Source: Bryobacteraceae bacterium
Lineage (GTDB): Bacteria > Acidobacteriota > Terriglobia > Bryobacterales > Bryobacteraceae
Reading direction: 5' to 3'
Length of the DNA stretch: 45,030 bases
NCBI GenBank assembly: GCA_019748195.1
Contig: JAIEPW010000035.1
Span: 1-45,030 of the forward strand
Part shown: positions 1 through 11,366 of the stretch, one piece after another
Numbering within the stretch: the first letter of the stretch is position 1
Layout: each line of letters starts with the position of its first letter
The notes under the pieces: model-generated
The model's input: only the letters and a program-made list of their open reading frames with translations
The model's database searches: none
What the model was told of the DNA's origin: nothing
Program-made: the position numbers and the translations under genes

Positions 1-75
1 AAAGCAGGTTCTGAGTGCTTTGGGGGTGGGGAATTTTGGACCGGAACTGTGAGGAATTTTCAGCCGGTATTGACA
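1..75. mobile_element. IS21-like terminus, left copy (75-bp inverted repeat with the right end)
   Basis: The first 75 bases are the exact reverse complement of 44956-45030, and the match stops at base 76. The inner edge ends in TTGACA, the complement of a 5'-TGT terminus. Two degenerate 15-base units sharing an AAAATTCC core sit 23 bases apart inside it. A TGT...ACA edge with internal tandem repeats is typical of IS21-family ends. No istA or istB gene is present, so only the end of the element lies in the window. That the repeat runs exactly to the window edge suggests a contig break at a multicopy IS. Confidence 0.7.
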
Positions 76-379
76 GTCTGCACGATCCCGCCGAACATCC
101 CAAAGAAAACCAACCATTTGCGCCGCTCCGGCATTCTGCGTCCTCAATCTCCAGAGCGGCATGACGCGAGCCGAGGCGGCGCATTTCTCGTCTCTGACGG
201 CCTATTTCTCGCCCGGCCGTTTCTCCGCCCAGAGAGTGCTCCGCCAAATCGTTTCCATCGCCCGGAAACCTACGAGTCCTGACGCCTGTTTACCAGGTGT
301 GTTCGTCTCGCCCATCCTGGAACGCGCGCCAGATGGGCTTTCCCGCGCTCCCTTCCCTTCTCTGATCGAGTACCTCGGG
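76..379. other. Non-coding stretch between the IS end and the leader element
   Basis: About 300 bases with no ORF I can support. Short open frames (161-427, for example) have no credible start signal and no recognisable sequence. I see no tRNA, terminator or obvious repeat here. It may hold flanking DNA left by the IS insertion. Confidence 0.4.
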
Positions 380-502
380 TTTACCGTTTTCGCGGCCCTT
401 GCGTATGTTTACATCGGAGGACAATAGCAGCGCTCAACGCGCGTCCTCCGAGACCAGACAGACCGCGAGACGACCGCAAGGCGGACTCTCGCCGTGGTCC
501 CA
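380..502 (+). promoter_or_regulatory. Promoter plus structured leader element, copy 1
   Basis: A promoter-like pair TTTACC (380-385) and TATGTT (404-409), spaced 18 bases, leads straight into a foldable leader. The predicted start near 416 falls at the first stem. Stems: TCGGAGGAC (414-422) with GTCCTCCGA (443-451); an outer GACCA (452-456) with TGGTC (495-499); GCGAGA (465-470) with TCTCGC (487-492); and an inner CCGC-AAG-GCGG. The element ends 22 bases before the TTG of the next small ORF. A diverged copy with the same layout lies at 27628-27760. Function is unknown: a cis-regulatory leader or a small RNA would both fit. Confidence 0.5.
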
Positions 503-524
503 ATCCACAGCGAGGTGAACCGTC

Positions 525-701
525 TTGCCGATCCCATCCGAGGATCTTCAAACCATCGCGCGCATTCTCGCCGCCGGCTACCTCCGGTTGCGTTATCCGG
601 GGCGCAGCAGATCTACACTTGATACTCCCGAGAAGTCGAGCCCTCATGTACACGAGGTTGACGACTCCAAGAAAGGAGAACCACGTGGAAGACACGATTG
701 A
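525..701 (+). CDS. Small hypothetical protein, first gene of the recombinase cassette
   Basis: A 58-residue frame starting at TTG (525), with a GAGGTG ribosome site at 512-517. The product begins LPIPSEDLQTIARILAAGYL, has an amphipathic N-terminal helix and a charged tail, and matches no family I know. It overlaps the DUF2924 gene by 17 bases, and the same kind of overlap links every gene in this cassette, which supports it being translated. It could be a small accessory factor for the recombinase. The start codon is uncertain because no ATG is available. Confidence 0.45.
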   Translation: MPIPSEDLQTIARILAAGYLRLRYPGRSRSTLDTPEKSSPHVHEVDDSKKGEPRGRHD

Positions 702-1194
702 GCAGCAGATCGCCGAACTCGGCCGCATGACCGTCGGGCAGCTGAAACAGAAGTACATCGAGGTGTTCGGTGAGGAGACCCGGTCGAACAACCGGCAGTT
801 TCTTTTCCGGAGGATCGCCTGGCGCATCCAGGCACTGGCCGAAGGAGGGCTTTCCGAACGCGCGCGCCGCCGCGCCCTCGAGCTCGCGAACGATGCGGAC
901 ATCCGGGTCCGCGCCCCAAACAAGAAGGCCCTCGATCCGGAGGCCTTTCTGAAAGTGACAGCAAGGCTTCCGAAGCCGCACGATTCGCGACTGCCACCTC
1001 CGGGCGCCTGGCTGGAGCGGAACTATCGGGGCCAGCGGATCGCGATCAAGGTCCGCGTCGATGGATTCGAGTTCGAAGGCCGTTTGTACAAGACGCTCAC
1101 TGCCGCGGTGAACCAGGCGACCGGTGGACGGTGGAATGGTTTTGCGTTCTTTGGGCTGCCAGCCCCTGGCGAGGTGAATCATGCCCAGGAATAG
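685..1194 (+). CDS. DUF2924 family protein
   Basis: A 169-residue protein starting at GTG (685), with AAGGAG at 672-677 seven bases upstream. That start is better supported than a TTG 66 bases earlier. The N-terminal half has a helical region with LKQKYIEVFGEETRSNNRQF and RRIAWRIQ. The C-terminal half has the DUF2924 signature: LPPPGAWLERNYRG, a short beta-rich segment, then TAAVNQATGGRWNG and a hydrophobic end. The family is commonly found directly upstream of large serine recombinases in environmental bacteria. Its biochemical role is unknown; DNA binding next to the recombinase is a reasonable inference. It overlaps the recombinase start by 14 bases. Confidence 0.85.
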   Translation: MEDTIEQQIAELGRMTVGQLKQKYIEVFGEETRSNNRQFLFRRIAWRIQALAEGGLSERARRRALELANDADIRVRAPNKKALDPEAFLKVTARLPKPHDSRLPPPGAWLERNYRGQRIAIKVRVDGFEFEGRLYKTLTAAVNQATGGRWNGFAFFGLPAPGEVNHAQE

Positions 1195-2773
1195 CTCGGT
1201 CAACCGGGGCTTGGGCACCACCACCGTACCGGTCGAGCTAGCCAAGCCATCGACAGTCCGGTGCGCGATCTACACGCGCAAGTCGACCGAGGAAGGTCTG
1301 CAGCAGGAGTTCAACTCGCTCGATGCGCAACGCGAGGCGGCCGAGGCGTTCATCCGGAGCCAGAAGCACGAAGGATGGGAGTTGCTGCCGGACCTTTATG
1401 ACGACGGCGGCTACACGGGCGGCAACATGGACCGGCCCGCGCTCCAACGGCTGATCGACGATATCAACCGGCGCACCATCGATTGCGTGGTGGTCTACAA
1501 GGTGGATCGCCTCAGCCGATCACTCCTCGACTTCGCGAAGATGATGGAGCTCTTCGACAAGCGTGGCGTCAGCTTCGTGTCGGTCACCCAGCAGTTCAAT
1601 ACGACGAACTCACTCGGCCGCCTCACTCTGAACATCCTCCTGTCGTTCGCCCAGTTTGAGCGGGAGATCATCTCGGAGCGGACCCGCGACAAACTGTCGG
1701 CCGCGCGCAAGAAGGGCAAATGGATCGGTGGCCACCCGGTTCTGGGATACGACATTGATCCCAAGGGCGGCAAGATCGTGGTCAACGCCGACGAGGCGCA
1801 ACGCGTCCGCGCCATGTACGACCTGTACGTCAAGCTGGGCACCCTCAACGCGGTTTGGGAGGAGATCAGCCGCCGCGACTGGCGATCGAAGCAGTGGACA
1901 ACCGAGGCCGGCATCACGCGTGGTGGCAAGCCGATCAGCAAGAGCGGACTGTACGGGATCCTGACCAACGCTCTCTATAACGGGATGGTGGATCACAAGG
2001 GTACCCTATATCCCGGCGAGCACGAACGCATTGTCGACCCGAAGGTGTGGGAGCGCGTCCAGGAAGGTCTGCGCGAGAACGGGCGGACGAATGGCGCGGT
2101 CGTCAAGAACAAGTACGGCGCCCTCCTCCGCGGCGTGCTGTTTTGCAGGCACTGCAACACGGCGATGATGCACACCTACACGCACAAAGGACCACGACGA
2201 TACCGCTACTACGTCTGCTACAAGGCCCAGCAGAAGGGCTGGAAGAACTGTCAAACCAAGTCCGTCGGGGCGGAACAGATAGAAGGCGCGGTGCTCACCA
2301 GCATCCGCCGGTTGGCTACAGATCGAGATCTGGCCGAGGCGGTGCTCGCCGAAGCTATGACGCAGTTGGAAGGGCGGACGCACGAACTCGTGGCCGAACG
2401 GACCGCGGCGAAGCGGAACCTCCGGCAATTGAACCAGGATCTGGCGAAGCTCGCCGCTGATACCGGGAGCGACACCGGGCTCCGATTCGAGCGGATCAAA
2501 AGCCTGGAGGAATCCATTCGCGCAACCGAGCGCCGCATGGAAGAGATCTCGCGGGAACTGGCGCACCTCGAGCAAGAGCCTCTCGATGTTGACCACCTGC
2601 GGCGGACCATCCGCGAGTTCGACGACGTCTGGGGCACGCTGACGGTCCGAGAGCAGGAGCAGATGGTGAAGCTGCTCGTGTCGAAGGTGGTTTACGACGG
2701 CGTCACCGGCAAGGTGACGATTAGTTTTCGAAGTGCGGGAGCGAAGGAGCTATGCCAAGGAAAAAGCGAGTAG
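1181..2773 (+). CDS. Large serine recombinase (resolvase/invertase fold)
   Basis: A 530-residue site-specific recombinase. The resolvase domain (about 25-180) carries the catalytic serine in YTRKS (Ser35), then DRLSRSLLDF and the helix FAQFEREIISERTRDKL. The recombinase domain follows (about 190-300), then a zinc ribbon with CRHC and a later Cys pair (YVCYK, KNC). A coiled coil covers about 390-470 and precedes the C-terminal segment. This layout is that of large serine integrases, which cut and rejoin att sites through a phosphoserine intermediate. It overlaps DUF2924 (14 bases) and the HTH gene (22 bases), so the three are probably co-translated. It may be the integrase of this island or a separate small cassette; no att core is visible. 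Confidence 0.93.
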   Translation: MPRNSSVNRGLGTTTVPVELAKPSTVRCAIYTRKSTEEGLQQEFNSLDAQREAAEAFIRSQKHEGWELLPDLYDDGGYTGGNMDRPALQRLIDDINRRTIDCVVVYKVDRLSRSLLDFAKMMELFDKRGVSFVSVTQQFNTTNSLGRLTLNILLSFAQFEREIISERTRDKLSAARKKGKWIGGHPVLGYDIDPKGGKIVVNADEAQRVRAMYDLYVKLGTLNAVWEEISRRDWRSKQWTTEAGITRGGKPISKSGLYGILTNALYNGMVDHKGTLYPGEHERIVDPKVWERVQEGLRENGRTNGAVVKNKYGALLRGVLFCRHCNTAMMHTYTHKGPRRYRYYVCYKAQQKGWKNCQTKSVGAEQIEGAVLTSIRRLATDRDLAEAVLAEAMTQLEGRTHELVAERTAAKRNLRQLNQDLAKLAADTGSDTGLRFERIKSLEESIRATERRMEEISRELAHLEQEPLDVDHLRRTIREFDDVWGTLTVREQEQMVKLLVSKVVYDGVTGKVTISFRSAGAKELCQGKSE

Positions 2774-3207
2774 ACGAAGCCCACGCCGGCTTTGAGGTGG
2801 AGATGACGATCCCGGTGAACCACACCCGTCGCGCGCGCAGCATGGAGGAGCGACTCGGGCCGCCCGAACCGCCCAACACTCCGAAGCCGGGCCCGCGCAT
2901 CCCGCGCATCACGCGGCTGATGGCGTTGGCCATCAAGCTCCAGGAGATGATCGATCGTGGCGAGATCCAGGACTACGTCGATGTCGCCCGGCTCGGCTAT
3001 ATCACGAGGGCACGGGCGTCACAGATCATGAACCTGACGCTGCTGGCGCCGGACATCCAGGAGGAGGTCCTCGGATGGAGTTCGGAAGTCGGTCGTGTCT
3101 TCAGTGTCACCGAACGCGAGGTTCGCACGCTGGTGAGGCATGCGTTCTGGGAGCGTCAGCGAGAGGTTTGGAAGCAGCTTGGCCACCAGAACTCGAAGCC
3201 AGTCTGA
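2752..3207 (+). CDS. Helix-turn-helix protein, recombinase partner
   Basis: A 151-residue basic protein overlapping the recombinase gene by 22 bases. The first 55 residues are Pro/Arg-rich and probably disordered. Residues about 57-105 (RLMALAIKLQEMIDRGEIQD, then DVARLGYITRARASQIMNLT) form a helix-turn-helix resembling the HTH of ParB/KorB-type proteins. The C-terminus is helical with many Arg and Trp. In similar cassettes a third small DNA-binding protein follows the recombinase. A recombination directionality factor or regulator is a plausible role, inferred from position only. Its stop codon directly abuts the convergent Mrr gene's stop. Confidence 0.65.
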   Translation: MPRKKRVDEAHAGFEVEMTIPVNHTRRARSMEERLGPPEPPNTPKPGPRIPRITRLMALAIKLQEMIDRGEIQDYVDVARLGYITRARASQIMNLTLLAPDIQEEVLGWSSEVGRVFSVTEREVRTLVRHAFWERQREVWKQLGHQNSKPV

Positions 3208-4239
3208 TTACTGGCTGAGGTCCGTCTCGGCATCTTCCTCGATTTCGAAGAGATCATGGGCCTGCCGCTTGATCCCTACCTGGTACTCAGCCAGCAGTTC
3301 GACGAGCTTCTCGCCGTTCATCAGGGCAACAGGAAGTGCGTTGGGGCGCTCGGCTTCCCGTTTGGCCCCACTGCTGAATTCGCTCGTGGTGATAATGAGA
3401 CCCTGCTCGTGCGTGCCCAGGCTGCCGCGAACCTGCTGAACCACGGGCGCCTGGACGTGGTTCTTCGATTTCCACCGCTTCACCTGCACGGCCATCTGCG
3501 TCCGAATGACGTCACCCACCACCAGAGTCCCTCTGACATCAATGCCGCCGTCCTGGCTGCGCCGGGTCACCTCAACGCCTTCAAAGCCGAGCTCCGCGAG
3601 TAACCGCCCAATCAGATCCTCGAACTCGCCCGGATCCATCTTAAGAAGGTGCGCGTGAAGCCTCTGGCGTACTCGTTTGTTGTGCTGCTCGATCTCGAAG
3701 GCCAGCCCCCGCCCCATCCATCGGCTCAGACCGAAGAACCCTTGTCCGTGTTGAACGAAGCGGGGCAGCTTCCCACGGTTCTTGTCGCGCCGGATCTCGG
3801 TGATCAGTTGCGAGTACATGCTGGCCTGAGGCGTTTTGCCGCTTGTAGAGATCCATCCCTGCTGGAGCGCCTTCGCGGTGATCTCGCGATAGTGCATCGG
3901 CGACTTATGGCCGTACTCGTTCAGCACACGCTCCGCGGCCTCCGTGAACGAAACACCCGCAATGCTCCCCGAACCGTTGTTTGACACGGTAGGAACTGGC
4001 TCAACAGTCTGCGCTGCTGGATTTCGAAGGGCGAAGGTGCGAGGTGCTGTTCGCACAAAAGGAGAGGCGGCACCCCTCTTCTGCATGTCGGTGCAGATTT
4101 GCGCCTCAATCGTGGCACCAGGCGTCTTCCCGTTGGTGGCCCAAAGCCGGTTCGCCAGGATCCGCTTCGTAATCTCTTTGGCGTGTAGCGGCTCTCCAGC
4201 TTCGCTGAGAACCTGAATAGCTGCTTCGCGCGCGGACAT
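3208..4239 (-). CDS. Mrr-type restriction endonuclease with two HARE-HTH domains
   Basis: A 343-residue protein. I chose the start at 4239 (MSAREAAIQVL) because GGAGAAGGGG lies just upstream; a start 20 codons earlier lacks this. Two HARE-HTH winged-helix domains (about 1-75 and 95-175) share the pattern of AA-x-VL, H-x-K/R-EI and W-x(4)-GKTP. The C-terminal Mrr_cat domain (about 205-325) has FEDLIGRLLAELGF, SQDGGIDV and VQVKRW, supplying the Asp and Gln-x-Lys of the PD-(D/E)XK site. Mrr-like enzymes cut modified DNA; HARE-HTH domains are thought to sense modified bases or local DNA state. A role against modified phage DNA is therefore likely. It has its own promoter. Confidence 0.88.
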   Translation of the reverse strand: MSAREAAIQVLSEAGEPLHAKEITKRILANRLWATNGKTPGATIEAQICTDMQKRGAASPFVRTAPRTFALRNPAAQTVEPVPTVSNNGSGSIAGVSFTEAAERVLNEYGHKSPMHYREITAKALQQGWISTSGKTPQASMYSQLITEIRRDKNRGKLPRFVQHGQGFFGLSRWMGRGLAFEIEQHNKRVRQRLHAHLLKMDPGEFEDLIGRLLAELGFEGVEVTRRSQDGGIDVRGTLVVGDVIRTQMAVQVKRWKSKNHVQAPVVQQVRGSLGTHEQGLIITTSEFSSGAKREAERPNALPVALMNGEKLVELLAEYQVGIKRQAHDLFEIEEDAETDLSQ

Positions 4240-4279
4240 CGGAATCCCCTTCTCCGTCTTTGACTTACCGCAATTCGCG

Positions 4280-4309
4280 ATTATAGCCGACCTTAACAAC
4301 CGCTGTAAT
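4280..4309 (-). promoter_or_regulatory. Promoter of the Mrr-type gene
   Basis: On the minus strand, ATTACA (4304-4309) and a perfect TATAAT (4280-4285) are spaced 18 bases. The predicted start near 4273 leaves a leader of about 34 bases carrying the purine-rich ribosome site. An inverted repeat CCGCT...AGCGG (4300-4320) spans the -35 box and could be an operator. Confidence 0.6.
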
Positions 4310-4397
4310 GTAATAAGCGGGGTGCTTCTCCCTCACCGGTACATGTCCCTGGAATAGTGGTGTCCGCCGACCCGATTCCTTGGTCTACTCTTGATGG

Positions 4398-4615
4398 ATG
4401 AGCTTCAGACGGAAGGACGGAAAACGCATCTTCTCTTCCGAGCAACGCGGGATTTTGTAGATCGGTAAGAAGCTCTGCGCTTCCTGCCGACGGCCGCTCA
4501 TCTGGGAGAACTCACCGTGGATCACCTCCTGGCCCATTCCAAGGGAGGCGCCACATCGCTGAAGGACGCGCAGTTGATGTGCATAAGCTCCAACAGCAAG
4601 AAAGGGGCCCGGTAA
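4398..4615 (+). pseudogene. Decayed HNH endonuclease fragment
   Basis: The plus strand reads MSFRRKDGKRIFSSEQRGIL, then a TAG stop (4458-4460), then IGKKLCASCRRPLIWE in the same frame. It continues in another frame as LTVDHLLAHSKGG...AQLMCISSNSKKGAR and stops at 4613-4615. The pieces match the HNH layout (CxxC, then VDH and SKGG, then a C-x2-S/C-N region) found alone or at the end of DUF262-type proteins. With one nonsense codon, one frameshift near 4506-4517 and a Cys-to-Ser change in the second zinc pair, it is almost certainly inactive. Confidence 0.7.
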
Positions 4616-4619
4616 TCAG

Positions 4620-5879
4620 CTACTCTTTCGATCGCCGCCGCATTGACATCAGGATGAATGCGCCAGCTTCAGGCGAGAGCCGCTTGAGTGCCGCGCGGTA
4701 GCCCTCCTTTTCGTCCGGTTCTTCCCTCCGCCGTAGCCCGGTCACCCGATGCCAAGGGAGGTGCTCGGGTGGGACCAACTCCAGCGCCTCAAAACGGTGC
4801 GCGTACTCGCCTTGAGGCTTGATCTCTTGTTCCCGGTCGAAGATCGGTTCGAACGCGGGCCTCGCCCTCTCGAAAAGGTACTCGAAGTCGCCACGGACAT
4901 CCCGGTAGGCCTTCACACGTACCTGTTGCATGTCGCTCGCCGGACGAGGCCTGAACGGTCGCGGTGCCCGGCGGAGGATGGGCCTGACACCATCAATGTG
5001 CCATGAAGCTTCCAACTCCCGTCCGCCACGATCGTCTTCGACGCCAATAGTCTTGCACCAGATGGACGTCTTCGCCTGGCTTAGCGTGCCAAGCGCCTGA
5101 AATGGCGACGCCGGCAGTGTATCAAAGACGTACAGGTGCACCTCGGCAGAAAGGGACTGCACCTTCCCTATTGCGGCCGGGAGTTCGAAGTAGAGAACAT
5201 CGCCGGAGTTCGGCAAGCCTTGGCCGCCGTCCTCAGCAAGAATGATAATTGTCTTCTTGTTCTCGCCATCGCGGGGATAGTCGTCGAACTTGTCGGCCAA
5301 TCCCTCCATGAACTGCCCTGCCCACCAGGCGTACGCATCGCGCAGCGCCGGATCGTACTGGACGGACTCCGAGACCGCCGAGCTGATGTGCTGACGGATA
5401 TCCGCAAATGGAGCTGCGTCGCCCGTGCCTTCCATAAGCACACCCGCCTCGCCGTTCAGACCACAGAGCGCGAATCCAGTCAAATTATGCGATCCGACGA
5501 ATGCGGCGGATGTTCCGTCCGGCCTATCGAACAAGTACACCTTGCTGTGGAGCATGGGGTGGTAGCGATAGAAGGGGTGTTTCGCCTTCGCTCCCGTCTG
5601 CCGGCTGTGACCGAGATGGACGCGTAAGCGGTCCGGCGGCACGCCCAGGGCGAGCAGTTGGTCGAAGGCATCGAACGCGCGCCACGTGCCAGCCCCGATG
5701 ACCAGATTGGTCAGCTTCTGCGGATTACTCCGGATCGGCGCGAGAATGGCATCAATTCCCTCGACTGTCATAAAGCCGGCGAGGAGTGCCGCGTTGGCAC
5801 TACCGAGATACGCTCCGCTCAGCAGCGTTGCGATCTCCCGTCGTGGGGTGTCATAGATGAATCGGACAGCTAGGCTCAT
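4620..5879 (-). CDS. Phospholipase D-family protein (PLD-like nuclease)
   Basis: A 419-residue protein. About residues 110-140 hold an HxK(x)4D motif (HSKVYLFD) followed by GSHNLT, the PLD signature. Only one clear HKD motif is visible, so it may act as a dimer, as single-motif bacterial PLD nucleases do. The C-terminal half is unrecognised. Single-HKD proteins occur next to restriction genes and as nuclease parts of defence systems. It is the last gene of the hsd operon, 24 bases after the YgjP-type peptidase gene, and probably works with it or is simply co-transcribed. Confidence 0.75.
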   Translation of the reverse strand: MSLAVRFIYDTPRREIATLLSGAYLGSANAALLAGFMTVEGIDAILAPIRSNPQKLTNLVIGAGTWRAFDAFDQLLALGVPPDRLRVHLGHSRQTGAKAKHPFYRYHPMLHSKVYLFDRPDGTSAAFVGSHNLTGFALCGLNGEAGVLMEGTGDAAPFADIRQHISSAVSESVQYDPALRDAYAWWAGQFMEGLADKFDDYPRDGENKKTIIILAEDGGQGLPNSGDVLYFELPAAIGKVQSLSAEVHLYVFDTLPASPFQALGTLSQAKTSIWCKTIGVEDDRGGRELEASWHIDGVRPILRRAPRPFRPRPASDMQQVRVKAYRDVRGDFEYLFERARPAFEPIFDREQEIKPQGEYAHRFEALELVPPEHLPWHRVTGLRRREEPDEKEGYRAALKRLSPEAGAFILMSMRRRSKE

Positions 5880-5903
5880 AGAAGCGTCGTGCCTTTCAGA
5901 AAC

Positions 5904-6616
5904 TTACGCGAGAATCTGCTCCAGCCTCTGTTTTCGCTTTTCCCAATCGCTCATCGCGCGCTTGAGAACTCGAAAATACTTCGGGCTATGACTCGGCTCA
6001 ATCCGATGACAGAGTTCGTGTGTAATGACGTAGTCGACTGCATCGGCGGGAGCTTGAATCAAACGCAGATTCAGTGAGAGACGGCCCCCACGTGACATCG
6101 ATCCCCAGCGCTTCGGCATCACCCGAATCGTCAGGCCCTGTGGGGTAACAGCCGCAGGCCGGGCGAACCTTCCCAGGCATGCGTCAATCCGTTCCAGGAA
6201 CTTTGTCCGGGCCTTTGCCTTATACCACTTGTCCAGTAGCTCTTTTGTCTGTTCGCTATTTTCTGGGTGGGTGCTCTGGATCTCAATCGCCCCGCGCATC
6301 AGCTTTACTGAATTGGACTCAGCTTTCACCACCCTGAGCCTGTACTGGCGCCCGAGATACAGATGAGTTTCTCCAGCCAAATACCGTCTCGCCGGTGTAC
6401 GCGGGTTGAACTGGTCGAAGTATCGTTGCTGTTGCAGGATCCAAGCGGCTCGCTTGCGCACTTTGGCTGCGATGCTCTCAGTGCTCGCGGAGATCGGCGC
6501 GGCAACAGACACGGTGGAGTCGGGCTCGACGGCGATCTCCAGTGTCTTCCGTGTCCCCCTTGCTACGGTGTAGCGGATGGAGTGCTTCCCGTACTCGACG
6601 CTGTACACCTCTGACT

Positions 6617-6620
<4 letters not shown>
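5904..6620 (-). CDS. YgjP-like zinc metallopeptidase (DUF45)
   Basis: A 238-residue protein with the DUF45/YgjP layout: an N-terminal beta-rich part (YSVEYGKHSIRYTVARG), a central KWYKAKARTKFLERI helix, then WGSMS and the zinc site HELCH (within YVITHELCHR) with a following SHSPKYF that supplies the third ligand. The family is a minigluzincin-type peptidase often encoded beside type I restriction genes. The substrate is unknown; turnover of HsdR, as ClpXP does in E. coli, is a speculation worth stating only as such. Its start overlaps the hsdR stop by 4 bases. Confidence 0.88.
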
Positions 6621-9828
<3,208 letters not shown>

Positions 9829-9832
<4 letters not shown>

Positions 9833-10908
9833 ATTCCCTCCACGACCGCCTGCACAAAACGCCCGATGTACTTCGCGGACTGCGCGCCGGTAAGGCCGGA
9901 CTTGGAATACTTAGCAATGCGCGTCTCGCGACCCGAGGTCTTGCTTTTCCTGAAAGCAACGACGTTGAACTTTCCGCTCGCTGATTTCTGCTGCTCGAAC
10001 CGGAATTCGGCAGTGGGGCTATGCCCCACGAATTCGCCCGATGCAGCAACAGTCCAATAGCCGGGATAGTTCAGTTTTTCCAGGTCGCGCCGCATGTCGA
10101 GCGCCGACACATACCGGTCAGCAGTATTCGGGTCCAGCGCCTTGAGTACGATGCGCCTGAGTCTACTCGGGACCCAGGCGGGGAAGTCGCCTGCCGTGAC
10201 AAGCTTGGCGTCGCAGATCGCCTGATAGTAGTTGGCTTCGCCCAACTTAACGAACTTGTCACGCAGCACACCCAGACCGACGAGCATCCGAAACAGGGTC
10301 ATCCCTGCTTGGAAAACGTCCGTTTGAGCATTAATGCCAATGTTCCTTACGATTTCCGGTGCGCAATGAATCTTGTAGATATTAGGCGGGGGCACCGGCG
10401 ACCCGTCCGCCGAAATGCCGACGATTCCGTAGTCGCCCAGCATGCCCCTGCGGCCTGGGCCCACTAGCACGTTTTCCGGCTTGACGTCGTTGTGAAAGAA
10501 ATTCTCGCCGTGCAGGTATTCCAGCCCGCGCAGAATGTCGATGCCGATGCGAACGACCTCCGGAAGTGCGATGTAGCCTGAAGGGTTCGCGAGTTTCGTG
10601 ATCGACCCTTCGGGAAGGTAGTCCATGGCAATGATCACGAGATCATTGCCAGCGATATTTACGACATCGGCCTGGTGCACACGTACCAGATTGTTGTGCA
10701 CGAGGCGATGCCCAATATGCGCTTCTCTCAGGCGCTCATGCACAGGGACGCCAGGGCGGAGGATCTTGATGGCGTAGTCATGACCGACAGCATTGTCCGT
10801 CGCGAGCCACACCTCCCCGAAGCTACCGGTGCCGATCCGGTACTTGAGCGTATACTTGTACACCTGCAGGCCCGGCAGCAGAGTGGCTATAGGGACACCA
10901 GTGCTCAT
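9829..10908 (-). CDS. Ser/Thr protein kinase embedded in the type I R-M operon
   Basis: A 359-residue soluble kinase with a full catalytic set: glycine loop GTGSFG (26-31), Lys48 in YAIKIL, Glu62, catalytic loop HNDVKPEN (Asp141, Lys143, Asn146), Mg-binding DYG (159-161) and APE-like CAPE. The usual HRD is HND, so it lacks the Arg that couples activity to activation-loop phosphorylation. No membrane segment or PASTA repeat is present. After the kinase domain (to about 280) is a short basic beta-rich tail (YWTVAASGEF...RFEQQKSASGK). It overlaps both neighbours by 4 bases, so it is translated with HsdR and the RuvC-like protein. Phosphorylation of a restriction subunit or of an invader protein is an inference. 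Confidence 0.9.
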
Positions 10909-11366
10909 ACTGACTGCGCTCCACTCCAGGCGGCGATAACGGCATCAGCCATTTTCCCGTCCCAGTACTTAGCGGAGCGGCCGACGCGTGCTTCCGCATT
11001 CTCCTTCACCGATCCGCTATTGGTGCCAAGCGATGCATAGGTCTTTACCTCGACCGGTACCTGGTGCTGCGCGCAGTAGAGCAACAGCATGGCTTCCGCG
11101 TATGAGCTTTCCCGCTTGGCCTTCGAGTCAGACTGCGTGTACTCGTTGGTCTTAATGACCACATGCGAGATGTCAGGGTTGTCGCGGAAGATGCGTTCGA
11201 TCTCCCGGTAGAGCCAACCCGACTTCTCCGCTGCGGAAATAATGCTTGCAGGATACGAAAGACGAGTCTCGCCATCGGCATTGGCAAGGACTAACGCAGT
11301 CGCGTCCTTTCGAACAAGGGCGTAGCGTGGGGAGGCGGGGTCCGACCGAAAACCTAGCACCGTCAT
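10905..11366 (-). CDS. RuvC-like (RNase H-fold) small protein
   Basis: A 153-residue protein with the alternation of a short RNase H-fold nuclease: a first strand (MTVLGFR), a strand SHVVIKTNEYT, a helix EAMLLLYCAQH, a strand VPVEVKTYASLG, and a C-terminal DGKMADAVIAAW helix. The last matches the acidic end motif of RuvC/DUF3010-type proteins. The usual first-strand Asp is not obvious, so catalysis is uncertain. It sits between hsdS and the kinase gene with 4-base overlaps on each side. It could be a nuclease, or a pseudo-enzyme adapter read by the kinase. The assignment rests on pattern only. Confidence 0.5.
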   Translation of the reverse strand: MTVLGFRSDPASPRYALVRKDATALVLANADGETRLSYPASIISAAEKSGWLYREIERIFRDNPDISHVVIKTNEYTQSDSKAKRESSYAEAMLLLYCAQHQVPVEVKTYASLGTNSGSVKENAEARVGRSAKYWDGKMADAVIAAWSGAQSV

